Assembly (NCBI GenBank): GCA_007128045.1
Contig: SKYG01000160.1
Location: 1 to 11,510 of the forward strand
Length of the DNA: 11,510 bases
Source: Bacteroidales bacterium
GTDB lineage: Bacteria; Bacteroidota; Bacteroidia; Bacteroidales; UBA7960
Direction of reading: 5' to 3'
In this document: piece after piece, positions 4,327 through 11,510 of the stretch
Position numbering within the stretch: position 1 is the stretch's first letter
How the letters are laid out: each line of letters begins with the position of its first letter
Made by a program: the position numbers and the translations under genes
The notes under the pieces: generated by a model
The model's database searches: none
What the model was told of the DNA's origin: nothing
Seen by the model: only the letters and a program-made list of their open reading frames with translations

Positions 4327-6453
4327 ATGGAAACAAACAGGGTAGAGACCATACAGCTGAACGTGGAGGGCATGCATTGCACCAATTGCGCATTGGGTGT
4401 ACGCAAAACCCTTGAGAAAGACGGATTTACCAATATCAATGCCGACTTTGCCGGCAACGAGGTCAGCTTTGATCTGGCAGAAGGCCAACATGTCGACAAG
4501 GCTATTGACCTGATCCGGTCACTGGGGTACCAGGTCACGTTGAAGTCTGAAAAAGGACAGGCCGGCAAAACCCCCCTTTTGCCCATAGAAAAGAAGTTCT
4601 GGTTTTCGGCGGTGTTTACCATTCCCCTCATCCTGGCTATGTTTATCCCGCTGGATTTTTTACATGATGACCTGTTTCAGCTTGCCCTGACCATTCCTGT
4701 GGTGGTGGTAGGATTTTATCATTTTGGTCGCAGTGCTTACTTCAGCCTTCGCTCTGGTGTTGCCAACATGGATGTGCTGATATTTCTTGGAAGCACGGCT
4801 GCCTTTATATACAGCCTGATTGGTACCATACAGGGGTTGGGTCATGATTACATGTTTTACGAGACGTCGGCAAGCATCATCACGATCGTGTTGCTGGGTA
4901 ATATGCTGGAGCAACGGTCAGTAAAGAAGACCACCTCCGCTATCGACGATCTGGTGCGCTTGCAAAAGAATACGGCCAGACGTATTACGATGGAGATGCA
5001 TAGCGGACAGGAGTATATTGAAGAGGTTGATTCATCGCTTATAAAGATCGAAGAAAAGTTGCTGGTTAATACCGGCGACAAGGTACCAGTCGACGGGGAG
5101 GTATACTGGGGCCATTGCAGTGTCGATGAACGTATGATATCGGGTGAGAGCCTCCCCGTGGAGAAGACCGTTGGCGACAAGCTGGTTGGTGGTACCGTGT
5201 TGTTATCAGGAACCATCAGGATGAAGACCGTTGCAGTGGGCGAAGATACCGTACTTGCACAGATCATCGCTATGGTTAAGGAGGCACAGAAAGACAAGCC
5301 TGCTCTGCAAAACCTGGCCGACAAGATCAGCATGGTGTTTGTGCCTGTCGTGGTTGCTTTATCGCTGCTTACCATGATTTTCTGGTATCTTGGAATGGGG
5401 CTGGGCTTTCAGGATTCTTTGATGCGTGGCATTGCCGTACTGGTTATTGCCTGTCCATGTGCCCTGGGTCTGGCCATACCCACCGCTGTGGTGGTAGGAC
5501 TGGGTCGCACGGCCAAAAGTGGTATCCTGATTAAAGGAGGTACCGCCATAGACAAACTCAGCGCCATCGATACCATCGTTTTTGATAAGACAGGAACTCT
5601 TACCACCGGAAAGTTCAGGGTGAAGAGGTTGCAGGGTCTGGGAAAATCTGACGAAGCCATCAAAAAGGTAGTATATAGCCTGGAAAGACACTCCTCCCAT
5701 CCGTTGGCTGTTTCAATTGTTGATCAGTTTAAGGGTGTTGAAGAGATTTCATTTGAGGATGTAGAAGAGCAGAAAGGGCTGGGCATCACGGCCACCGATG
5801 CTGAAGGCAACAGCTATGTGGCGGGATCATATAATGTGGCGGCTCATCTTACTGACGACAGGTCGCATACGATTTATGTGGTCATGAATGACCGCTTGAT
5901 CGGGTGGCTCGATATGGAAGATGAGGTTAAGCCGGAGGCGGTAAACACCATCAGGTCGCTGAAACGTAAAGGCATCAGGCCCATTATGCTGAGTGGTGAC
6001 CGCAGGGAACGTTGTGAGGAGCTTGCCCGCTTTCTGGATATTGATGAAGTGCATTATGAGAAATTACCTCATGAAAAGTTGGAGATCATTACTGAACTGG
6101 CGGCTCATTCCAGGGTTGCCATGGTGGGCGACGGAATCAACGATGCGCCAGCATTGGCAAAGGCCTTTATTGGCATCAGCATGAGCGATGCCACCCAGGT
6201 TGCCGTTAAGTCGGCCGAGGTGGTATTGCTGAAAGGCAAGCTCAGCTTGCTGGAGAAGGCCATCCTTTCATCACGCACCACCTTACGTACCATCAAAGAG
6301 AACCTGTTTTGGGCATTCTTTTATAATGTGGCTGCCATCCCCCTGGCCATGGCAGGCTTTTTAACCCCTATAGTGGCTGCCGGTGCCATGGCGGCATCAG
6401 ACATTATCGTGGTACTGAACTCACTCAGGCTAAAAAAAAGGAAGTTGCGCTAA
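4327..6453 (+). CDS. copA: Copper-transporting P1B-type ATPase
   Basis: This inner-membrane pump uses ATP to export Cu(I) from the cytoplasm. The 708-residue product carries one N-terminal heavy-metal-binding domain with GMHCTNC (15-21; Cys18, Cys21) and membrane segments at about 92-110, 117-137, 147-167 and 173-194. The actuator domain has ISGES (271-275) in place of the usual TGES. The metal-site segment has ACPCALG (Cys376, Cys378), the phosphorylation motif is DKTGTLT (Asp420), the nucleotide-domain signature is SSHPLA (His458, Pro459) and the hinge motif is GDGINDAPAL (601-610). The last two membrane helices hold YN (666-667) and MAASD (688-692). CPC plus YN point to Cu(I), while MAASD departs from the usual MxxSS of copper pumps. 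No chaperone or regulator gene is adjacent. The stop lies one base from the convergent glycosyltransferase stop. Confidence 0.93.
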   Translation: METNRVETIQLNVEGMHCTNCALGVRKTLEKDGFTNINADFAGNEVSFDLAEGQHVDKAIDLIRSLGYQVTLKSEKGQAGKTPLLPIEKKFWFSAVFTIPLILAMFIPLDFLHDDLFQLALTIPVVVVGFYHFGRSAYFSLRSGVANMDVLIFLGSTAAFIYSLIGTIQGLGHDYMFYETSASIITIVLLGNMLEQRSVKKTTSAIDDLVRLQKNTARRITMEMHSGQEYIEEVDSSLIKIEEKLLVNTGDKVPVDGEVYWGHCSVDERMISGESLPVEKTVGDKLVGGTVLLSGTIRMKTVAVGEDTVLAQIIAMVKEAQKDKPALQNLADKISMVFVPVVVALSLLTMIFWYLGMGLGFQDSLMRGIAVLVIACPCALGLAIPTAVVVGLGRTAKSGILIKGGTAIDKLSAIDTIVFDKTGTLTTGKFRVKRLQGLGKSDEAIKKVVYSLERHSSHPLAVSIVDQFKGVEEISFEDVEEQKGLGITATDAEGNSYVAGSYNVAAHLTDDRSHTIYVVMNDRLIGWLDMEDEVKPEAVNTIRSLKRKGIRPIMLSGDRRERCEELARFLDIDEVHYEKLPHEKLEIITELAAHSRVAMVGDGINDAPALAKAFIGISMSDATQVAVKSAEVVLLKGKLSLLEKAILSSRTTLRTIKENLFWAFFYNVAAIPLAMAGFLTPIVAAGAMAASDIIVVLNSLRLKKRKLR

Positions 6454-6454
6454 C

Positions 6455-7576
6455 TTACTCCATGCACTTCTCGATGCTATGCCACAGGGCCGCCGCGGTT
6501 TTATCCCACGAAAACATCTCACGTTGCAGGCGACCTTTCCTGATGAGGTCTGCCCTTGTTTGGGGTTCGGTGGCCATCTTCACCAGGGCATTGGTAATAG
6601 ACTCGACAGAGTAAGGGTCAGCATATATGGCAGCATCTCCTGCTACCTCAGGCATGGCGGTAATATTTGAGGTGATTACCGGTACATCACAGTTCATGGC
6701 TTCTATGATCGGTATCCCGAATCCCTCAAAAGTTGAAGGTAACACTAACGACAAGGAGGCACCCACAAGCTGCGACAGCTCATCTCTGTTGAGCCTGCCA
6801 ACTGCAGATACCCGGTCTTTGTACCTGAGGCTGTCGTGGTTAATCTGATAGAAAGAGCTTCTGAACATGGGTACCCCTGCAATCAGTAAATGGGCGTCTG
6901 ACACCCCTTTGTCACAGAACTTATCGAAGGCCGAAAGAAGCCTCTTGAGGTTCTTCCGCGGGTTCATGGCACCAACATATACGAAGTATTCCTTCCCGTT
7001 TGTATATTGTTTTCTGATGTTTTCCTTTACTGTATCCGGCAATGGTTTAAACACATCGCTCGATCCATTATATACCACATCGATCTTTGAGATGTCGACA
7101 CCATACGTCTGGGCGATGTCGTGGCGGGAGTATTCAGAGACGGTAACGATGCGCTGTGCATTCTTCGTGTATTGAGGCAAAAACACCTTGTAGTATTTCC
7201 TTGCCAGTGGTGGCAAATTCTCCGGGAAGTGGACATAGTTCAGGTCGTGCAGGGCAATGATCGACTTATGTTCAGGCGGTACGTTGTATCCATCGGGAGA
7301 AAAGAACAGATCGATTTTATGTTTTTTAAGTATCTGAGGGATGATATGGTGAAACCTCAGATACCACAACAGGGGATGCCTGCTGGGCAAAAATGTACGG
7401 ATCGGGTGTACATTGTCGGAGAATATGAATGACTCATGGTACGGCCTGTCAAAGATAAAATAGAACTGATGTTCGGGATGGGCCCTGGTGATACGGCTCA
7501 GTGTTTCATATTCGAACCATCCGATCCCTTCAAGGCGGTCTTTCAGCAGCAGTTTGGTGTTGACGGCTATTTTCAT
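6455..7576 (-). CDS. Glycosyltransferase family 4 protein
   Basis: The 373-residue product is a GT-B fold retaining glycosyltransferase. The N-terminal half (acceptor side) includes EGIGWFEYE (16-24) and DLFFSPDGYNVP (89-100). VTVSEYSRHDIA (144-155) and VVYNGSSDVF (167-176) are typical GT4 segments before the domain linker. The C-terminal donor domain has YVGAMNPRKNL (200-210) and the EX7E motif in FEGFGIPIIEAM (283-294; Glu284, Glu292), which binds the nucleotide sugar. Such enzymes, often annotated as mannosyl- or glucosyltransferases, build surface polysaccharides or glycolipids; donor and acceptor are unknown. The gene starts 40 bp downstream of the rho stop on the same strand with no terminator visible between, so it may be read from the rho promoter. 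It ends 1 bp from the copA stop. Confidence 0.9.
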   Translation of the reverse strand: MKIAVNTKLLLKDRLEGIGWFEYETLSRITRAHPEHQFYFIFDRPYHESFIFSDNVHPIRTFLPSRHPLLWYLRFHHIIPQILKKHKIDLFFSPDGYNVPPEHKSIIALHDLNYVHFPENLPPLARKYYKVFLPQYTKNAQRIVTVSEYSRHDIAQTYGVDISKIDVVYNGSSDVFKPLPDTVKENIRKQYTNGKEYFVYVGAMNPRKNLKRLLSAFDKFCDKGVSDAHLLIAGVPMFRSSFYQINHDSLRYKDRVSAVGRLNRDELSQLVGASLSLVLPSTFEGFGIPIIEAMNCDVPVITSNITAMPEVAGDAAIYADPYSVESITNALVKMATEPQTRADLIRKGRLQREMFSWDKTAAALWHSIEKCME

Positions 7577-7616
7577 CTGGTCGGGCAGTGGGCAGATTCC
7601 TGGATAGTGGTATTTA

Positions 7617-9776
7617 TCAGGCGTTCATCGACATGAGGAATTCTTCGTTGGAACGGGTGTGGCGCAGTTTGTCGAGCAGAAACTCCATGGCTTCCAGGGG
7701 TGTCATGTCGGCAATAAACTTGCGTAGCACCCAGATGCGGCTCATCATGTCTTTGTCGATGAGCAGGTCTTCGCGGCGTGTACCTGATGCGACGATATCG
7801 ATAGAAGGGAAGATTCTTTTGTTCGAGATGCGGCGGTCGAGTTGCAGCTCCATATTTCCTGTTCCTTTGAACTCTTCAAAGATCACCTCATCCATTTTAG
7901 AGCCGGTGTCGATCAGTGCTGTGGCGATGATCGAGAGGGAACCTCCGTTTTCAATGTTTCTCGCGGCACCGAAGAAGCGCTTTGGTTTGTGTAGTGCGTT
8001 GGCATCTACCCCGCCGGAGAGCACTTTCCCGGATGCAGGGGCCACGGTGTTGAAGGCTCTTGCCAGGCGGGTGATGCTGTCGAGCAGTATCACCACATCA
8101 TGACCGCATTCTACCATGCGCTTGGCTTTCTCCAATACGATACCAGCTACCTTGACATGCCTGTCGGCAGGCTCATCGAACGTCGATGATATCACCTCTG
8201 CGTTAACGTTACGTGCCATCTCAGTAACCTCTTCGGGGCGCTCGTCGATCAGCAGAACGATTAGGTACACCTCCGGGTGATTGGCAGCGATGGCATTGGC
8301 TACTTCCTGCAGCAATATTGTCTTCCCTGTTTTAGGCTGCGCCACTATCAGTCCACGCTGGCCCTTGCCTATCGGTGAGAACATGTCGATAACACGCGTC
8401 GACATAGTCTCTCCGACATGGCCAATGATGTTGAATTTCTCATCTGGAAACAGTGGTGTAAGGAAGTCGAAGGGCACCCTGTCGCGTACCTCTGCCGGAT
8501 CACGGCCGTTAATCTTTTCCACTTTGATCAGGGGGAAGTACTTTTCATTTTCCTTAGGTGGCCGTATGCCTCCATTCACTGTATCGCCGGTCTTCAGACC
8601 AAACAGCTTGATCTGACTCTGCGACACATACACATCGTCAGGTGAATTCAGGTAGTTGTAATCTGACGAACGTAAAAAGCCATAGCCATCGGGCATGATT
8701 TCCAACACCCCTTCGGCAGTTATGATACCATCGAATTCATAAACAGACTCTCCTGTACGCTTGTCATAGCCCTTGGACTTCTGATAGCCGTCTTTGACTT
8801 TGTATTTTTGATCCTGATGATCTGTCCTGGGGGATTCTGTTTTTTGGGTAGGTTCTTCCTGTTTTTCCTGTGCCTCTGTGTTTGCTTCCGGTTCAGCCGG
8901 TTTGTTGAAGTTATCAAGCAGGTCGGCTGGTTCTTTTGTCAGTTCATCCTGAAGGTTGCTCTTTTCTTTTCTGTCGATCGCAGGCTTATCATCTTCATTC
9001 CAGCTCATTTTCTGCTCCTGCTGCTCTGTTGATCTTTTTTCCTGGACAACCGTACGGTCTTCTTTGTTTGGTTGCTGGAAGGGCGATTTTTTCTGCTCCT
9101 GCTGTTGACTTTGGTCGCGCTGTTGGTTTTGGACTTGTGGTTGATTTTGATCTGGCTGCTGGCTCTGGTACTGTTGTTTGTTCCTGTATTCGCGGTTGTC
9201 TTTGGGCTCTTTTCCTGTGGATGAGCCTGCGGGGATACGCTTTCTGGTTCTTTGTGGTTTTCTGGCCGGTTTCTGTTGAGCTGGAGCAGCGGCCTGCTGT
9301 TCTGTCTTTTGTTCAGTAACTTGAGTGCCGGACTGTTCTTTTTGTTGCCCCGGGTCTTTTATGGCTTCTGCTGTCTTCGGTTCAGGCTGTTTGCTGGATT
9401 TTTGGGTGTCAGTGTCATCCTGTTTTATTTGTCCGGTATGTGTCGGCTTCTGCGGATCTGACGTTGGAGACGGTCGTTTTTCAGACTTCAGCTCCTGTGC
9501 CTGGGGCTTTGCTGGTACGTTCTTTTTTCCAGGTTTTCTGCCGCGTTTCTTAGCAGGTTTTGCTTCCGCCGATGGCGTTGGCTGCTGTACAGGGGCCTGA
9601 TCAGATTTTTTAACCACTTTACGGACAGGGGTTTGTGGATTCAGTGCCTGGGTGTCAAGGATCTTATAGATCAGGTCTTGCTTTTTATATGATTCTACCC
9701 TTTTGATCTTTAGCTCTTTGGCGATCTCCCTGAGTTCAGCAAGCAGCTTGCCGTTTAATTCGACGATGTCGTACAT
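7617..9776 (-). CDS. rho: Transcription termination factor Rho with a long disordered insertion
   Basis: Rho is the hexameric RNA helicase that ends transcription of untranslated RNA. The 719-residue product has an N-terminal Rho-N helical segment (1-47), a low-complexity insertion (about 48-345), the primary RNA-binding OB domain with GYGFLR (364-369), and the ATPase core. The core has Walker A AQPKTGKT (479-486), Walker B VVILLDS (561-567, Asp566), the Q-loop region LSGGVDANALHKPKRFF (586-602) and the R-loop GTGNMELQLDRR (638-649). E. coli Rho is 419 residues, and nearly all the difference is the insertion, rich in Gln, Lys, Pro and Glu, with 18 Gln in residues 201-235. Long insertions of this kind are known in Bacteroidota, and in Bacteroides thetaiotaomicron the disordered region has been reported to drive phase separation of Rho. 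A leader of about 200 nt precedes the gene. Confidence 0.97.
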   Translation of the reverse strand: MYDIVELNGKLLAELREIAKELKIKRVESYKKQDLIYKILDTQALNPQTPVRKVVKKSDQAPVQQPTPSAEAKPAKKRGRKPGKKNVPAKPQAQELKSEKRPSPTSDPQKPTHTGQIKQDDTDTQKSSKQPEPKTAEAIKDPGQQKEQSGTQVTEQKTEQQAAAPAQQKPARKPQRTRKRIPAGSSTGKEPKDNREYRNKQQYQSQQPDQNQPQVQNQQRDQSQQQEQKKSPFQQPNKEDRTVVQEKRSTEQQEQKMSWNEDDKPAIDRKEKSNLQDELTKEPADLLDNFNKPAEPEANTEAQEKQEEPTQKTESPRTDHQDQKYKVKDGYQKSKGYDKRTGESVYEFDGIITAEGVLEIMPDGYGFLRSSDYNYLNSPDDVYVSQSQIKLFGLKTGDTVNGGIRPPKENEKYFPLIKVEKINGRDPAEVRDRVPFDFLTPLFPDEKFNIIGHVGETMSTRVIDMFSPIGKGQRGLIVAQPKTGKTILLQEVANAIAANHPEVYLIVLLIDERPEEVTEMARNVNAEVISSTFDEPADRHVKVAGIVLEKAKRMVECGHDVVILLDSITRLARAFNTVAPASGKVLSGGVDANALHKPKRFFGAARNIENGGSLSIIATALIDTGSKMDEVIFEEFKGTGNMELQLDRRISNKRIFPSIDIVASGTRREDLLIDKDMMSRIWVLRKFIADMTPLEAMEFLLDKLRHTRSNEEFLMSMNA

Positions 9777-9809
9777 AGGTGTATAGTTTGATTGATGGTC
9801 ATAATAAAA

Positions 9810-9926
9810 TGTTTTTTCAATTGTCGGTAATTTATGTGCTTCCCATACAGTAACAATTAATTATCCCGTATAAGGAATAACCGGTACAGAACAGACTCAC
9901 CGTAGAAGGTAATCTTTGAAAAAACA
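9810..9926. repeat. 11-bp inverted repeat in the rho leader
   Basis: TGTTTTTTCAA (9810-9820) and TTGAAAAAACA (9916-9926) are perfect inverted copies separated by 95 bp, both inside the predicted untranslated leader of rho. In the rho mRNA the arms could pair and close a large loop. The arms are A/T-rich, so some of the match could be chance. Confidence 0.5.
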
Positions 9927-9983
9927 ATAATGATTGGTGTATATGTTATAGAAAACTTAGAAACGAAAGAAGATTTCAGACTA

Positions 9984-10014
9984 CAAAGATAACGATAATT
10001 GTATTAATTACAAA
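9984..10014 (-). promoter_or_regulatory. rho promoter (Bacteroidota type)
   Basis: On the minus strand TTTG (10014-10011) is followed after 19 bases by TATCTTTG (9991-9984), a full match to TTTG-N19-21-TAnnTTTG. Transcription would start near 9978, about 200 nt upstream of the rho ATG at 9776. A long leader fits with the autoregulation known for rho in other bacteria, although this has not been shown here. Confidence 0.75.
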
Positions 10015-10085
10015 AAAAGTGTTTTTTAAGGCAGAATGATGGTATGTTACCAATCACCCTGAACTAAAAGCATGAATAATCAAGG

Positions 10086-10119
10086 TTGCAATGCAAATAA
10101 AAAAAATCATGTACTTTTG
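10086..10119 (+). promoter_or_regulatory. Candidate promoter of the DUF4293 gene
   Basis: TACTTTTG (10112-10119) matches the -7 consensus TAnnTTTG and lies 27 bp before the ATG. The best -33 candidate, TTG at 10086-10088, is 23 bases upstream, longer than usual, so the -33 assignment is weak. Confidence 0.5.
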
Positions 10120-10146
10120 TGTACTATAAATTAAATTGATAAAGAT

Positions 10147-10617
10147 ATGCTTCAGAGGATACAGTCGATTTATTTGTTTTTGGTAATACTAGTTGCCGTA
10201 TTGTTTTTGTTTTTTCCTTTAGGAAGTATACGCCTGAATGGCGAATCAGTGAGTATTATGTTGACAGGCAGCGACCTCGCACAGGAAAATTTTGCCGGTG
10301 CCTATGCCAACCTATACAGGTTTTCCTTGTATGTTTTGCTGGTTGTCGCAATGGTATTTACTGCATACATCATCTTTCAGTACGGAAAAAGACTCTTTCA
10401 GATCCGTCTTGGAAAGATCCATATATTGTTACACCTGATCATCCTGGTTATTACGTTTTTTTACCTGGATCATCTGCGGGCTTCCGTGCCAGGCTCTTCA
10501 CTCTCTTATGGCCCTTCCGTGTTCTTCCCTTTGGTGTCTCTGTTTCTGATATTGATGTCTAACAAGGCGATCATGAAAGATGAGAAGCTGGTTCGTGCTG
10601 CCGACCGCATCAGGTGA
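10147..10617 (+). CDS. DUF4293-family membrane protein
   Basis: The 156-residue product starts with MLQRIQSIYLFLVILVAVLF, typical of the DUF4293 family found in Bacteroidota, and ends with the family's conserved tail NKAIMKDEKLVRAADRIR (139-156). Four hydrophobic helices are visible, at about 7-25, 57-78, 91-107 and 122-138, so it is an inner-membrane protein with a charged cytoplasmic-type tail. The function of the family is not known to me. It is divergent from rho, with which it shares a 370-bp spacer, and convergent with the racemase-like gene 44 bp downstream. No T-tract terminator is seen in that gap. Confidence 0.88.
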   Translation: MLQRIQSIYLFLVILVAVLFLFFPLGSIRLNGESVSIMLTGSDLAQENFAGAYANLYRFSLYVLLVVAMVFTAYIIFQYGKRLFQIRLGKIHILLHLIILVITFFYLDHLRASVPGSSLSYGPSVFFPLVSLFLILMSNKAIMKDEKLVRAADRIR

Positions 10618-10661
10618 CTCTTGATCCAGACTCCCGACTTAATGAACAGACTCTATTGATA

Positions 10662-11510
10662 TTATTCTTCCAGCCTTTTTACCACATAGTCGGAGTTAAA
10701 CAGGCGTAAGGCTCCCATATATTTTAGTTTGAACTTCATAAAGTCGCCTACCTTATATTTTTTTGGATTTTTACCGAGGTCTATCACCAGGATATCGGAG
10801 CTGGCTCCGACAATTTCCATTTGCTTATCGGCAGGGATCAGAAAGTCCGGGCTGATATCGAGTAGTCCGATGTCGAGCAGTGCCCTCCATGATGTCTTGC
10901 CATAGTCGTCGGGGTTCACTTCGAATGATTCTCCGGAGGGATTTTCCGCCATATTTCCTTCAGGTACGACAGGTTTTTCAATGAGTTCGATGATCTCTGA
11001 CTGCAGGGTGATCACATCGTCGCGCATCCCTTTAATGGTTTTGCCGGTAAACAGGTCGGCGCCGAAATACAATGTCTCTCCCACCCTGAAATGATTCACC
11101 CCTGGCGGCACCTGGTTCTTATACAGCATGGGAATGGTCACCGAGGTGCCACCCGACAGGTACTGTATCTTGCGGTTGAACTTCAGCTCTACGATCTGTT
11201 TGTATAGGCTAAGCTGGATAAGCTTATCACGTGAAGGCATCACCCCGTAAAGGCAATTCAGGTTGGTGCCGAATCCGACGATCTCTATGTTTGGCAATTC
11301 AAACACCTGCTCATAGAAGTTTACCAGGTTGTCGCCCAGCACCCCTTCGCGCAACTCGCCCATCTCTATCATAATAATCACTTTATGCACCTTATCCTGC
11401 CGATGGGCCTCTTTGGATATCAGCTTCATGGTTTCCAGGTCGCTGTTAAGGCTGATATCGGCATACCTGACCAGGCTTTTGATACTTCTACGGGGTGGTG
11501 GTTTGATGTA
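10662..11510 (-). CDS. Alanine/ornithine racemase-family PLP enzyme, C-terminal part
   Basis: The frame is open to the right edge, so the N-terminus with the PLP lysine is outside; 282 residues are visible. The sequence around LVRYADISLNSDLETM (coding about 11472-11427), then KVIIMIEMGELREGV, GFGTNLNCLYGVMPSRDKL, YLSGGTSVTIPML and NHFRVGETLYFGADL, follows the pattern of the Orr-like family (ornithine or alanine racemase, alanine-racemase N-terminal TIM-barrel fold). The C-terminal 100 residues, with DIGLLDISPDFLIP and ASSDILVIDLG, form the domain after the barrel. Substrate specificity cannot be decided from this part. An internal ATG at 11429 is not the start, because family-like sequence continues upstream of it. 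Confidence 0.85.
   Translation of the reverse strand, partial: YIKPPPRRSIKSLVRYADISLNSDLETMKLISKEAHRQDKVHKVIIMIEMGELREGVLGDNLVNFYEQVFELPNIEIVGFGTNLNCLYGVMPSRDKLIQLSLYKQIVELKFNRKIQYLSGGTSVTIPMLYKNQVPPGVNHFRVGETLYFGADLFTGKTIKGMRDDVITLQSEIIELIEKPVVPEGNMAENPSGESFEVNPDDYGKTSWRALLDIGLLDISPDFLIPADKQMEIVGASSDILVIDLGKNPKKYKVGDFMKFKLKYMGALRLFNSDYVVKRLEE

Larger units (their letters stand above)
9777..10146. other. Divergent rho / DUF4293 intergenic region
   Basis: This 370-bp A/T-rich stretch holds the long rho leader (about 9777-9978) with an 11-bp inverted repeat, the rho promoter (9984-10014, minus strand), and a candidate promoter for the DUF4293 gene (10086-10119). Only very short frames are present, and none has the features of a gene. 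Confidence 0.7.

Noticed and set aside
4340..6300. Minus-strand open frames within copA
   Set aside because: They lie fully opposite a well-conserved ATPase and show no protein-family pattern.
8936..9600. Several Phe/Cys/Leu-rich open frames on the plus strand opposite rho
   Set aside because: They are shadows of the Gln/Lys-rich rho insertion read in the other direction, with no family features.
9755..9802. A 15-codon minus-strand frame overlapping the rho start out of frame
   Set aside because: It has no ribosome-binding site and no informative codon run; a frame of this length is expected by chance.
9930..9992. A 20-codon plus-strand ORF in the rho leader region
   Set aside because: It lies antisense to the rho leader, without a promoter or a downstream gene on that strand to explain it.

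Overview
The window looks like chromosomal DNA of a member of the Bacteroidota. The main reasons are promoters of the phylum's own type (TTTG, about 20 bases, then TAnnTTTG), start codons mostly without Shine-Dalgarno sequences, a transcription terminator Rho with a very long disordered insertion, a DUF4293 membrane protein and an Orr-like racemase. I see no phage, IS element, integrase, tRNA, rRNA or CRISPR array. It reads as a core-genome stretch with small repeat-bearing spacers.

Left edge (1-626, minus strand): a blaI-type repressor followed 5 bp later by the start of an M56/BlaR1-type membrane sensor peptidase that runs off the window. The blaI promoter carries two matching operator dyads, one in the promoter spacer and one at the transcription start, so the pair is very probably autorepressed. 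The genes it controls beyond itself are not visible.

Cysteine block (765-2918, plus strand): a well-matched promoter drives a short leader ORF (813-887, 24 codons) with four consecutive Cys codons. A competing antiterminator and a canonical intrinsic terminator (924-955) follow, then cysE (serine acetyltransferase) and cysK (O-acetylserine sulfhydrylase). Together these two enzymes make cysteine from serine, acetyl-CoA and sulfide. The leader has the layout of a ribosome-mediated transcription attenuator that senses cysteinyl-tRNA, and it is the most interesting item here. The cysE-cysK spacer is filled with a 21-bp tandem duplication, a dispersed-repeat relic and ten in-phase heptamers.

Middle (2907-7576): an FkbM-family methyltransferase and a YjbQ-family protein overlap by 4 bp. 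A repeat-like spacer and a candidate promoter precede a CopA-type copper ATPase. A family 4 glycosyltransferase faces it, with only one base between the two stop codons.

Right part (7577-11510): rho (minus strand, 719 codons) lies 40 bp upstream of the glycosyltransferase gene. It has a long leader of about 200 nt behind a well-matched promoter. A divergent DUF4293 gene follows, and a partial alanine/ornithine racemase-family gene (minus strand) reaches the right edge.
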